DNA of 64,000 nucleotides from Nocardioides euryhalodurans. GTDB lineage: Bacteria; Actinomycetota; Actinomycetes; Propionibacteriales; Nocardioidaceae. The notes beneath the pieces were generated by a model. That model was not told the origin of the DNA, did not search any database, and saw only the letters and a program-made list of their open reading frames with translations. Below, one piece after another: positions 36,001-44,959 of the stretch. The stretch spans positions 2,854,501-2,918,500 of the forward strand of contig NZ_CP038267.1 in assembly GCF_004564375.1 (NCBI RefSeq), written 5' to 3'. How positions within the stretch are numbered: position 1 is the first letter of the stretch; each line of letters begins with the position of its first letter. Position numbers and translations under genes: made by a program.

Positions 36001-38639
36001 CGCGGCTCCGGGTCCGGTCGGTCGGTGGCGGGAGGTCGGTGGCCCGCACGCGCGGCGAGCACGGCGAGGAGGACGAGGCCGGCGAGCCCGGCGGCGATCG
36101 CGAGCGCGGTCAGCAGGTCGGGGCGTACGGCGAGAGCGTCCCGGGTGCCGCTGAGCGCGGCCAGGTCGAAGCCGCCGCCCGCCACGGCCGTCAGGAGCAG
36201 CCCGCTGGCGGCGGCGGCCAGCACGGACGCGACCACGATCGGCACCAGCGACCACACGCCGATCCGGCGGGCGGCCCCGGCGTCGGCGCCGATCGCGGCG
36301 AGCACCCGGGCGACCCGGCGTCGCGACGGTGCCCCGAGGGCCGCGGTCAGGAGGACCGCGAAGGCCGCCAGCGCCCCGGCCACGGCCAGCGCGACGGTCA
36401 GCGTGGAGAGCGTGCGGGCGACGGCCGGGGCCTCGAGGTGCTCGGCCGTGATCCCGGCCCGGCTGGTGACGATGGCCTGCGGGTCGCTCCGGCGTACGGT
36501 CTCGACGACGTCGGCCATGTCGGGGCTGCCTCCCAGCAGCACGATCTCGTAGGAGCCGAGGTCGCGGTCGGTCGCCTCCTCGAGCTGGGTCACGTCGACC
36601 AGCAGGAACGAGCCGCCCTGGCTGATGCCCGGGAGCGAGTCGACGCGGTCGACGACCTCGACGTCGACCTGCGACTGGGCGTAGCGCAGCAGCCCGCGAT
36701 CGTCGTCGAGGGAGAGGTCGGGGGAGGCGACGCCGGTGAGGGTGCCGTCGGCGGTCGGGGCGAGGTCGAGCCCGGAGAGCGAGCCGTCGCCGACCCGGGC
36801 GAGGGCTGCGGGGTCGACCCCGACCAGCTGCACGCCCTCGACCCCGGTGCGGGTGGAGAAGGAGGTGCTGTCGGCGCTGAAGACCGGCGCCACGGTCGAG
36901 ACGCCCGGGAGCGCGGCCAGCCGGTCGACGTCCTCGTCGTCGAGCCCGCCGGCGAGGATGCCGACGTCGGCGCCGACCTGCTCCCAGCCGGCCAGCTCGG
37001 CGCCGCGGCGGAGCGTGTCGGTCGCGGAGACGGCCAGCACCGCGGCGGCGACCGCGAGCACCATCGCCGTGCTGGCGACGACGACCTGCCGGGCCACGGC
37101 GACCGACTCGGTGAGGGAGACGACAGGTGACACAGACCGGCTGCGGCGGGCCACCCGGCGCAGCGCCACGAGGCCGACCTGGAGCAGCCGGACCGTCACG
37201 ACCGCCGAGGCCGCACCAACCAGCAGCGGCAGCGCCAGCAGCAACGGGTCGCCCGGCGCCAGGGCGCCGCCGACCAGGACGAGCGCGGTCGCGCCCCCGG
37301 CCAGCACGACGGCCACGACCTGCAGCGCGTCGGCGACGACGGCCTGCAGCTGTCCGTCGCCGGAGGAGCGGGGGACCACCTGGGCTGCCGTGACGACCAC
37401 GACGCAGGCGGCGGCCGCCGCGGCGACGACGGCGAGGTCGGAGCCCGACGGGGTGCTGCCGGAGGCCAGCCAGACGCCTGCCAGCCCGACCGCCACGCCA
37501 GGGATCGCCATCGCGAGCGCCTCGGCCCCGCGGCGCAGCACCAGCCACCGGCCCGAGGCGCCGCGGGCGCGCACCACCGCCGTGACCGGCGTACGTCGGC
37601 CGCCGAGCACCGTGGCCGCGGCGAGGAGCACCGCGAGCGCCCCCGTCGCGAGGGCGGTGGCGGTCAGGACGATCAGCCCGTCGCTGGTCCGGCGCTGGTC
37701 GACGACGTCCTGGGCGAGGTCGGCGATGCCGGTCGCGGCCCCGACCCCGGCCGCCTCGACCGCCGGCGGCCAGTCCTGCAGCTGCACCTGCCGGCCCTCC
37801 TCCACCAGCACCTCGGCGTCACCGGCCGCCGGGGTCCCGGCCGGGTCGAAGGTGACCAGGACGCTCGGGTCGCCGAGCCAGGGCGCACCCAGCACGGTGT
37901 CGACGTCGGCGGCGAGGGCGGTGGCGCGGACCAGGTTGAACTCCGGCTGGACCGAGATGTTGGGCTTGCGGAGGGCGGTGACGTCGTCGAGCGCCGTCGG
38001 GGCGGGGTCGGCCCCGCGGAAGGTCCCGACGACGCGGAGCACCGCGGGTGGTGCGACGTCGCCGCGGTAGGTCGGGCTGTCGAGGGCGACCCAGCTGCCG
38101 ACCGGGAGCTCCATCTCGACCGCCGCGGACTCCTCGAGCACGACCTCCACCACCGCGGAGTCGGCGGGGCCGTCGTAGGAGGCGGCGATCCTCGGCGGCA
38201 GCGTCCGGACCGCGCTGCCGGGGCGCGGCAGCCGGCCCTCGACGACGTCGACGAGGGGCTCGGGATCGGTCATACCCGCCACCGACAGGAAGGCGGGCTC
38301 GCCGGGCCGGCGCGGCAACCGGTCGGGCGCCATCTCCGTGGTGACCGCGAGGGCCCGGGGCGGGTCGAAGAAGGCGGCGAGGGGCGGTGCGAGCGCCTCC
38401 TCGACGCGGTCGCTCACCGTCGGCGGCAGGGCGTCGTTGGTCACGGCGGTGTAGGTCACCTGCAGCTGGGTGCTGCCGTAGCTCGCGCTCTCGAAGAGCG
38501 AGGCCGCCAGGTCGTCGGCGCTGCTGCGCAGCCAGAGCCCGGTGCCGGCCGCCGCCGCGACCACGAGCGTGCAGAGGCTGGTCACCAGCAGCACCATCCC
38601 GCGCTCGGCGAGGCTGGCGCGGGGGATCAGGCCGCTCAT
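35997..38639 (-). CDS. FtsX/MacB-type ABC transporter permease 1
   Basis: An 880-residue permease. N-terminal membrane helix (GMVLLVTSLCTLVVAAAAGT), a large extracytoplasmic MacB-like domain (about 45-330), then a block of about eight helices with a second exported domain between (about 590-760) and the last three FtsX helices at the C-terminus, ending in a Pro/Arg-rich tail. The architecture is the long double-FtsX form. It overlaps the stop of permease 2 (ATGA) and the next ATPase, so all four genes are translationally linked. Confidence 0.88.
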   Translation of the reverse strand: MSGLIPRASLAERGMVLLVTSLCTLVVAAAAGTGLWLRSSADDLAASLFESASYGSTQLQVTYTAVTNDALPPTVSDRVEEALAPPLAAFFDPPRALAVTTEMAPDRLPRRPGEPAFLSVAGMTDPEPLVDVVEGRLPRPGSAVRTLPPRIAASYDGPADSAVVEVVLEESAAVEMELPVGSWVALDSPTYRGDVAPPAVLRVVGTFRGADPAPTALDDVTALRKPNISVQPEFNLVRATALAADVDTVLGAPWLGDPSVLVTFDPAGTPAAGDAEVLVEEGRQVQLQDWPPAVEAAGVGAATGIADLAQDVVDQRRTSDGLIVLTATALATGALAVLLAAATVLGGRRTPVTAVVRARGASGRWLVLRRGAEALAMAIPGVAVGLAGVWLASGSTPSGSDLAVVAAAAAACVVVVTAAQVVPRSSGDGQLQAVVADALQVVAVVLAGGATALVLVGGALAPGDPLLLALPLLVGAASAVVTVRLLQVGLVALRRVARRSRSVSPVVSLTESVAVARQVVVASTAMVLAVAAAVLAVSATDTLRRGAELAGWEQVGADVGILAGGLDDEDVDRLAALPGVSTVAPVFSADSTSFSTRTGVEGVQLVGVDPAALARVGDGSLSGLDLAPTADGTLTGVASPDLSLDDDRGLLRYAQSQVDVEVVDRVDSLPGISQGGSFLLVDVTQLEEATDRDLGSYEIVLLGGSPDMADVVETVRRSDPQAIVTSRAGITAEHLEAPAVARTLSTLTVALAVAGALAAFAVLLTAALGAPSRRRVARVLAAIGADAGAARRIGVWSLVPIVVASVLAAAASGLLLTAVAGGGFDLAALSGTRDALAVRPDLLTALAIAAGLAGLVLLAVLAARAGHRPPATDRPDPEPR

Positions 38640-41254
38640 CGGCCACCTCCCGTGTCGGGGGCGGAGAGGCCGGGGCCGTGGTCGCGGCGCACCAGCCAGA
38701 CCAGGGCCAGCAGCGGCAGCGTGACCATGACCAGGGGCGGCAGCAGGAGCGGGAGCCACGGCACCACGAGCTGCGGCTCGGGCTGCAGCAGCCGGCCGTC
38801 GGGGCCGAGCGTCATCGAGACCAGGGTCACCGCGGCGACCGCCGTACCGGCGAGCACGCCGACCACGACGCCCGCGCCCGTGACGAAGGCATGCTCCCAG
38901 GCGAGGACCCCCGTCAGCGACCGTCGGTCACCGCCGGCGGCGCCGAGCATCCGTGCCTGGTCGGCCCGCTCCCGTCGGCGCAGCAGCACGACGGAGACGA
39001 GCAGCAGGGTGCCGACCACCAGCGTTCCGGCCGCCGTCAGGACCAGCACCTGCGCCAGGGCCGCGCCGCCGGTGCTGGGGTCGTCGTCGAGGCGGCGGAG
39101 CACGTCGTCGCGGGTGAGGACGTCGGCGGCGAGGTCGGGACGCTCCCGGACCGCGTCGGCCACGTCGTCCTCGCGGCCCGACGCCACCGTCAGCCACCAC
39201 TCGTCGGGCTCCTCGGCGGCCCGCACGACCGGCCCCGCGGCGCGGGCGTCCATCAGGATGCCGCCGCTCCCGTCGGTGACGGTGCGCAGCGCGGGCAGCA
39301 CGACCGCGACCTCGAGGCCGGTCGGCACTCCGAACACCGACAGCGTCACGGTGTCGCCGACGTCGAGCGAGGCGTCGTCGGCCAGGTCCTCGGTGACGGC
39401 CACGGGCACGGTGTCGCCGGTGCCGTCGGCGAGGGGAGAGAGGTCCACGTCGGCGTCGCCGACCAGGTCGGCCGGGTCGGTCGCGGACAGGTCGGCGAGC
39501 AGCGCGTCGGCGGGCAGGTCGTCGACGAAGAGGCTGTCCCGGTCCACCGGGCTCACCGACTCCACGCCGGTCACCGCGGCGAGTGCCTCGCGCTCCGCCT
39601 CGACCCCGGCCCGTTGCGCGTCGGGGGGTGCGGTGACGCGGACGTCCGGCCCGGCGACGTACGACGCGCGCTCCGACCGGGCGGCCTCGCTGCTGCTGCG
39701 CTCGACCGCGGCGAAGGCGAGGGTGCCGGAGGCGAGGGTGACCGCGAGCGCGAGCGGGACCGTGCGGGACACGGCGCGGGCGGCGAAGCGCGAGCCGAGG
39801 GCCAGCGGCACGCCGCGCGAGCCCACCAGCCGCGCGAGCAGCCGGAAGAGGGGCGGCAGGCCGAGCAGCGCGACGAGCACGGCCACGGCCAGCATCAGCA
39901 GCGCGGGGGAGGCGACCAGCAGCGGGTCGACGGTCGACGTCGTGGTCGCGGACTCGACGGACCCGCCGAAGGCCCGCAGCTCGACGACGGCGAGCACCCC
40001 GAGCGCGGCCACCAGCAGCACGGTCGCGAGCAGGACGGTGAGCGTACGCCGGCGCTGCCGCTCCACGCTGAGCTGCTGCCCCCGGTCGCCGGTCACGGCA
40101 CGGACGGCCACCGGCACCGACAGCGCGAGCGCGCAGGCCGCGGCCGCGGCGGTGCTGGCCACCCACGCCGAGAGCGTCAGCGGCGGCCGGACGTCACCGA
40201 TGCGGACCACCGCGGAGGCGAGCAGCGGCGCGACCACGGCGCCCGCGCCGCACAGCAGCAGCGTCTCGGTGGTGGTCGGGCCGGTCAGCTGCCAGTGGCC
40301 GGCGCCGCGCGAGCGCAGCAGCGCCTCGTCGTCCCGGCGCACGACGGCGAGGCCGGCCGCGACGAGCACCAGCCCGGCCGCGGCGACCAGCACCAGCAGC
40401 CCGGCCGGGACCAGCAGCGCCCGCAGCACGGTCAGCTCCCGGGCCCGGGTGCTGAGCGACTCGACCAGCCCGGTCTCGGCCTGCACCGTGGTCGAGAGCT
40501 CCTCGCCCACGGCCTCGAGCTCGGCGGACGCGGCGACCACCTCGTCCACCAGCGGGGCGAGCTGGTCGGGTCCGAGCGCCTCGAGGTCGGGCACGGCGCG
40601 CCACCGCGCGGCGGTCCCGGTGCCGGCGACGTCGGCGAAGCGCTCCGGGGCGACCAGCAGCGCCTCGGGGTCGAGCCCGGAGAGCCAGCGCTCGGTGCCG
40701 GGCGGCAGCCCCCAGCGGCCGACCACCACGGCCTCGACCCGCCGCTCGTCGGCGCGACCGACGAGCCGGAGCTCGTCACCGACGGCGAGGTCGCCGCTCG
40801 CGGGGACGACGACCTCGAGCGGCCCGGAGGAGTCGGCGGGCAGCCGGCCCTCGGTGACGTCGAGCCGGTCCTCGGCACCATCGACGGTGGCGAAGGTCCG
40901 GCCGGGATCGCGCCCGGCGGCGGGGCCGAGCAGGTCGTAGGTGCCGGAGCCCGAGAGCCCGACCACGATGCCGCCGGCCACCCCGACCACCGGGTCGAGC
41001 ACCGCGCGGACCGCCGCGTCCTGCCCGGCCGGGTCGTCGGCGTCGTACGGGGCGGAGGCGGCGAGCACCGTGTCCTCGGCAGGGGCGACCGCGAGGGCGG
41101 AGGCGAGCGCCTCGCGCTGGAGCAGGGTCAGGCTGGCCGCGAGGCCGGCGACCAGCGTGCAGACGACCAGGACGTTGACGGCGACCGACACGACCGGGGC
41201 GGGGTTGGCGCCGGCGCGACGCAGGACGAGCGCGAGGGTCGCGGGCAGCCTCAT
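38636..41254 (-). CDS. FtsX/MacB-type ABC transporter permease 2
   Basis: An 872-residue permease with the same plan as permease 1: first helix (ANPAPVVSVAVNVLVVCTLV), exported domain, a middle group of helices (including LLVPAGLLVLVAAAGLVLVA), a second exported domain rich in Asp, Val and Thr, and three C-terminal FtsX helices ending in MVTLPLLALVWLVRRDHG. First gene of the operon. The ATG is overlapped by the stop of a possible seven-codon reading frame (41251-41274). The two permeases probably form a heterodimer with the two ATPases. Confidence 0.88.
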   Translation of the reverse strand: MRLPATLALVLRRAGANPAPVVSVAVNVLVVCTLVAGLAASLTLLQREALASALAVAPAEDTVLAASAPYDADDPAGQDAAVRAVLDPVVGVAGGIVVGLSGSGTYDLLGPAAGRDPGRTFATVDGAEDRLDVTEGRLPADSSGPLEVVVPASGDLAVGDELRLVGRADERRVEAVVVGRWGLPPGTERWLSGLDPEALLVAPERFADVAGTGTAARWRAVPDLEALGPDQLAPLVDEVVAASAELEAVGEELSTTVQAETGLVESLSTRARELTVLRALLVPAGLLVLVAAAGLVLVAAGLAVVRRDDEALLRSRGAGHWQLTGPTTTETLLLCGAGAVVAPLLASAVVRIGDVRPPLTLSAWVASTAAAAACALALSVPVAVRAVTGDRGQQLSVERQRRRTLTVLLATVLLVAALGVLAVVELRAFGGSVESATTTSTVDPLLVASPALLMLAVAVLVALLGLPPLFRLLARLVGSRGVPLALGSRFAARAVSRTVPLALAVTLASGTLAFAAVERSSSEAARSERASYVAGPDVRVTAPPDAQRAGVEAEREALAAVTGVESVSPVDRDSLFVDDLPADALLADLSATDPADLVGDADVDLSPLADGTGDTVPVAVTEDLADDASLDVGDTVTLSVFGVPTGLEVAVVLPALRTVTDGSGGILMDARAAGPVVRAAEEPDEWWLTVASGREDDVADAVRERPDLAADVLTRDDVLRRLDDDPSTGGAALAQVLVLTAAGTLVVGTLLLVSVVLLRRRERADQARMLGAAGGDRRSLTGVLAWEHAFVTGAGVVVGVLAGTAVAAVTLVSMTLGPDGRLLQPEPQLVVPWLPLLLPPLVMVTLPLLALVWLVRRDHGPGLSAPDTGGGR

Positions 41255-41403
41255 CCGGCGACCTGCTCGTCCATCCGCCTGCCTACCCCCGCTTCCCACG
41301 AAGGCCGGCGGCACACCCGGCCGCCGACCGCCGCCGAGCATGTCACAGCCCCGGCCGCGTCGGCGTCAGCCCGTCACGGATCGTTGCGGGGTCGTGATCC
41401 CGG

Positions 41404-42435
41404 TCAGCGCAGGGTGTGGCCGCTGGCCCGGAGGTTCTCGCAGGCCTCCACCACGCGGGCGGCCATGCCGGCCTCTGCGGCCTTGCCCCAGGCGCGAGGG
41501 TCGTAGGCCTTCTTGTTGCCGACCTCGCCGTCGACCTTGAGCACGCCGTCGTAGTTGCCGAACATGTGGCCGGCGACGGGACGGGTGAAGGCGTACTGGG
41601 TGTCGGTGTCGACGTTCATCTTGATCACGCCGTAGTCGACGGCCGCGCTGATCTCCTCGGCCGTCGAGCCGGAGCCGCCGTGGAAGACGAGGTCGAAGGG
41701 ACGGTCGCCGGTGTCGCGGCCGAGCTCCTGGGCGGCGGCCTCCTGGGCGGCCTTGAGGATCTCGGGGCGCAGCTTGACGTTGCCGGGCTTGTAGACGCCG
41801 TGGACGTTGCCGAAGGTCAGCGCGGTGAGGTAGCGACCCTTCTCGCCCGCTCCGAGCGCGCGCACCGTGGCGACCGCGTCCTCGGGGGTCGTGTAGAGCT
41901 GGTCGTTGATCTCGTTGGCGACCCCGTCCTCCTCGCCGCCGACGACGCCGACCTCGATCTCGAGGACGATGTGGGCGGCCGCGCAGCGCGCGAGCAGGTC
42001 CTCGGCGATCTGGAGGTTCTCGTCGAGCGGGACCGCGGAGCCGTCCCACATGTGCGACTGGAAGAGCGGCGCCTCGCCCCGGGCGACCCGCTCGGCGGAG
42101 ATGTCGACCAGCGGCCGGACGAAGCCGTCGAGCTTGTCCTTCGGGCAGTGGTCGGTGTGGAGCGCGATGTTGACGGGGTAGGCCTTGGCCACCTCGGCGG
42201 CGTACGCGGCGAAGGCGACCGAGCCGGTCACCATGTTCTTCACCGACGGCCCGGAGAGGTACTCGGCACCGCCGGTGGAGACCTGGATGATCCCGTCGGA
42301 CTCGGCGTCGGCGAAGCCCTTGAGGGCGGCGTTGAGGGTCTGCGAGGACGAGACGTTGATGGCCGGGAACGCGAACGAGCCGGACTTGGCCGCGTCGAGC
42401 ATCTCGGCGTACTTCTCAGGAGTGGCGATCGGCAT
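41404..42435 (-). CDS. fbaA: Class II fructose-bisphosphate aldolase
   Basis: Zinc-dependent aldolase of glycolysis and gluconeogenesis, splitting fructose 1,6-bisphosphate. 343 residues, the long (type A) form. Metal ligands and active-site parts are visible: ALHTDHCPKDKLDG with the zinc His and catalytic Asp, EIEVGVVGGEEDGV, ALTFGNVHGVYKPGNVKLRP with His, LVFHGGSGSTAEEI with the third His, and KMNVDTDTQYAFTR at the phosphate-binding loop. ATG at 42435 is preceded by TAGGGT seven bases upstream, giving a leaderless message. A single gene. Confidence 0.97.
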   Translation of the reverse strand: MPIATPEKYAEMLDAAKSGSFAFPAINVSSSQTLNAALKGFADAESDGIIQVSTGGAEYLSGPSVKNMVTGSVAFAAYAAEVAKAYPVNIALHTDHCPKDKLDGFVRPLVDISAERVARGEAPLFQSHMWDGSAVPLDENLQIAEDLLARCAAAHIVLEIEVGVVGGEEDGVANEINDQLYTTPEDAVATVRALGAGEKGRYLTALTFGNVHGVYKPGNVKLRPEILKAAQEAAAQELGRDTGDRPFDLVFHGGSGSTAEEISAAVDYGVIKMNVDTDTQYAFTRPVAGHMFGNYDGVLKVDGEVGNKKAYDPRAWGKAAEAGMAARVVEACENLRASGHTLR

Positions 42436-42442
42436 GCCTGCC

Positions 42443-42448
42443 ACCCTA
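42443..42448 (-). promoter_or_regulatory. -10 element of fbaA
   Basis: TAGGGT on the minus strand, seven bases before ATG 42435; a leaderless promoter is likely. Confidence 0.55.
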
Positions 42449-42540
42449 GTGGCTACTCGCGGGTCGCCCCCGGCCGGGAATTCCGTGGTCGGATCGTGGA
42501 CGTCGGACAACCTGTCGGGGTCGGCCTGCGTATCAGGGGC

Positions 42541-43365
42541 ATGAACCTGATGGAGGAGCTGGAGCGGGCAGTGCCGCCGGGACCGCCCCTGCCGAGCGTG
42601 GACGCCCGGCTGGCGGCCGGTCGGCGGGCCCTCGTACGTCGGCGGCTGGCCGGGGCGGTCGGCACGCTCGCGGTCGTGGCCGCGCTGGGCGGCACGGCGT
42701 GGGCGGTGACGCCCGCGGAGGACAGGGCCTCGCGCGGGCCGGAGATCGCGACCGACCCGACGCCGTCGCCCACCCAGGTCACCGAGCCGCCGTGGGAGGA
42801 CGCCACCCCGGTGCGCTACGTGGACGGCGAGCTCGAGGTGCGGCCGGGAGTCGTGGTGCACGAGCGCCTCGAGAACCCCTACGACTTCGCGCCGCCGCGG
42901 AGGTCCGACGCCTTCGACCTCACCTTCCGCGGCCAGCGGCAGTGGGTGATCCTGACCGGTGGGCCGGAGAACTTCGGCCTGTCGTCGACGCTCCCGAGCC
43001 AGGAGTGGGAGGACTTCGGCGCCTACGTCGAGTCCCAGGCCACCGCCCTGGCCGGCGACGGACGCTGGCGCGACGCCCTCCGGCTGGCCGAGGACGGCAC
43101 GGTCGTCGCGAGCCCGGGGAGCCAGGTGCTGCAGCGCACCGACGACCCGCGGCTCGGCGACGCGTTCGCCCCGCCGGGCACGCCGACCGGCCTGGCCCTG
43201 GTGAGCGCCGCCGGCTCCCGGGAGGTGTCCGTCGTCGCCTGGCGGGTCGTCGACGGGGTGCTCGAGGTCTTCCGGGTGCCTCCGGGGGACGTGGTCGGCG
43301 CGACGTTCGAGGAGCTGCAGTCCTACGTTCGCGGGCTCTACGCCAGGGGCGAGGGGCTGGGATGA
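42541..43365 (+). CDS. Membrane-anchored anti-sigma-like protein
   Basis: A 274-residue protein: cytoplasmic N-terminus of about 35 residues (MEELERAVPPGPPLPSVDAR), a membrane helix (LAGAVGTLAVVAALGGTAWA), a short Pro/Thr linker, then an exported beta-rich domain without recognised motifs. It is encoded immediately before an ECF sigma factor with an ATGA overlap, the reverse gene order of the pair at 16958-18618. No zinc anti-sigma motif is present, so the role is inferred from position. Confidence 0.72.
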   Translation: MNLMEELERAVPPGPPLPSVDARLAAGRRALVRRRLAGAVGTLAVVAALGGTAWAVTPAEDRASRGPEIATDPTPSPTQVTEPPWEDATPVRYVDGELEVRPGVVVHERLENPYDFAPPRRSDAFDLTFRGQRQWVILTGGPENFGLSSTLPSQEWEDFGAYVESQATALAGDGRWRDALRLAEDGTVVASPGSQVLQRTDDPRLGDAFAPPGTPTGLALVSAAGSREVSVVAWRVVDGVLEVFRVPPGDVVGATFEELQSYVRGLYARGEGLG

Positions 43366-43859
43366 CCGCGTCGACCCGTGACGCCGAGTACGTCGCGTTC
43401 GTCACCGCCCGGCAGGCCCACCTGCGGCGGGTCGCGTACGCCGTGTGCGGCGACTGGCACCGCGCCGAGGACGTGCTGCAAACCGCGCTCACCAAGCTGT
43501 ACGTCGCCTGGCCGCGGCTGCACCGCGACGGTCGCGAGGAGGCGTACGTCCGGCAGATCATCGTGCGCGCCAACCTCGACGAGGTCCGGCGGCCCTGGCG
43601 CCGGCGTGAGGTGTCAGGGCTCGACGGCCACGACGGCCCCGGCCGGACCGGGCTGCCCGTCGAGGTGCGCTCCGAGCTCTTCGAGGCGCTGCAACGCCTG
43701 CCCGAGATGCAGCGCAAGGTCGTCGTGCTGCGCCACTGGCTCGGCCTGTCGGTGGAGGAGACCGCGGGCGACCTGCGGATCTCGACGGGAACCGTCAAGA
43801 GCCACTCCCACCGCGGCCTCGCGGCGTTGCAGGCGAGGCTGGCTCCCGTCCCGGACTAG
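43362..43859 (+). CDS. SigE-family ECF RNA polymerase sigma factor
   Basis: A 165-residue ECF sigma factor similar in plan to the one at 18091-18618. Region 2: EYVAFVTARQAHLRRVAYAV, RAEDVLQTALTKLYVAWPRL; region 4: LPEMQRKVVVLRHWLGLSVE and ETAGDLRISTGTVKSHSHRG. The linker has RQIIVRANLDEVRRPWRRRE. Coupled to the anti-sigma-like gene by ATGA. Target promoters are not known. Confidence 0.93.
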   Translation: MTASTRDAEYVAFVTARQAHLRRVAYAVCGDWHRAEDVLQTALTKLYVAWPRLHRDGREEAYVRQIIVRANLDEVRRPWRRREVSGLDGHDGPGRTGLPVEVRSELFEALQRLPEMQRKVVVLRHWLGLSVEETAGDLRISTGTVKSHSHRGLAALQARLAPVPD

Positions 43860-43893
43860 CGTGTCGCCACACCGACCGACAAGGGGAGACAGC

Positions 43894-44256
43894 ATGAGCG
43901 AGCCGACGGCGTCCACCGCCACCGCGGGTGGCGGGATCCTCACCCCACCGGCGCGCGCGGTCTCCGGCCTGGCGCTGGCCGTGATGGGTCTCTTCGGCCA
44001 GAACCTGCCGTCCGTGGGGCTGCAGGCGCTGGTCCTCGGTCCGGGTGGCTCCGGCGACCTCGCGCTCTACTACCTCGTGATGGGACTGGGGAGTGCGGCG
44101 CTGTCCGCGCTCGCGCTGCTCCTCGTCTCGTCCCTGGCGCGGGGCCCGGCGACCGGCTGGCCCGCCCACGTGGCCCGTGCCACGGTCGTCGTCGCCCTGG
44201 TCGGCATCGTCGGCGCGCTGCTGATCGTGGTCGGCGGGCTGGTCCACGGCTCCTGA
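43894..44256 (+). CDS. Hypothetical three-helix membrane protein
   Basis: Not recognised. 120 residues with a short cytoplasmic N-terminus and three membrane helices (AVSGLALAVMGLFGQNLPSV, YYLVMGLGSAALSALALLLV, VVVALVGIVGALLIVVGGLV). AAGGGGAGA lies seven bases before the ATG. It follows the sigma factor by 34 bases and may belong to the same transcript. It converges on the RNA methyltransferase gene. Confidence 0.7.
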   Translation: MSEPTASTATAGGGILTPPARAVSGLALAVMGLFGQNLPSVGLQALVLGPGGSGDLALYYLVMGLGSAALSALALLLVSSLARGPATGWPAHVARATVVVALVGIVGALLIVVGGLVHGS

Positions 44257-44262
44257 CCCACC

Positions 44263-44958
44263 TCAGGCGGAGCCGCCCCGCCAGGCCGCGTCGCCCGTCA
44301 GGTCGGCGTACCGCCGCACCCAGGTGTGCATCGCGATCGCAGCGGCGGCCGAGGCGTTGATAGAGCGCGTCGAGCCGAACTGAGCGATCGAGAGCGTCCC
44401 GTCGCAGGCCTCGCGCGCGGCCTCGGACAGGCCCGGCCCCTCCTGGCCGAAGAGGAAGCACACCTGCCGCGGCACGGTCGTGGTCTCCAGGTGGGTCGAG
44501 CCGGGGAGGTTGTCGATGCCCAGCAACGTCACGCCCTGCTCGTGGAGGTGGGCGGCGAGGTCCTCGGGCGTCGCGTGGTGGCGCAGGTGCTGGTAGCGGT
44601 CGGTGACCATCGCCCCGCGGCGGTTCCAGCGGCGGTTGCCGACGATGTGGACCTCGGCCGCGAGGAAGGCGTTGGCCGTCCGGACGACCGTCCCGATGTT
44701 GAAGTCGTGGCGCCAGTTCTCGATCGCGACGTGGAAGTCGTGGCGGCGGGTGTCGAGGTCGGCCCGGATCGCCTCGACGGTCCAGTACCGGTAGCGGTCG
44801 ACGACGTTGCGGCGGTCGCCCTCGCGGAGCAGCTCCTCGTCGTACCGCTCGTCGGTCGGCCACGGGCCCTCCCACGGACCGAGCCCGACCTCGGCGGGCC
44901 CGTGCGGCATCGGGTCGTACGGCGCCCGGCTGTCGGCGCCGTCCTCGGGCTCCTCCAT
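44263..44958 (-). CDS. TrmH/SpoU family RNA 2'-O-methyltransferase
   Basis: S-adenosylmethionine-dependent methyltransferase that methylates ribose 2'-OH in tRNA or rRNA. The SPOUT knot motifs are clear: motif 1 FNIGTVVRTANAFLAAEVHI, motif 2 CFLFGQEGPGLSEAA and motif 3 LSIAQFGSTRSINASAAAAI with the conserved Asn. At 231 residues it is a full-length SpoU member with an N-terminal RNA-binding extension. It starts one base after the stop of the upstream gene on the same strand. Confidence 0.93.
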   Translation of the reverse strand: MEEPEDGADSRAPYDPMPHGPAEVGLGPWEGPWPTDERYDEELLREGDRRNVVDRYRYWTVEAIRADLDTRRHDFHVAIENWRHDFNIGTVVRTANAFLAAEVHIVGNRRWNRRGAMVTDRYQHLRHHATPEDLAAHLHEQGVTLLGIDNLPGSTHLETTTVPRQVCFLFGQEGPGLSEAAREACDGTLSIAQFGSTRSINASAAAAIAMHTWVRRYADLTGDAAWRGGSA

Positions 44959-44959
44959 C

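Noticed and set aside
38387..41506. 1000-codon open frame antisense to the ABC permeases
   Set aside because: Same reason: a GC-driven shadow; the FtsX-type genes on the other strand have proper overlaps and membrane pattern.
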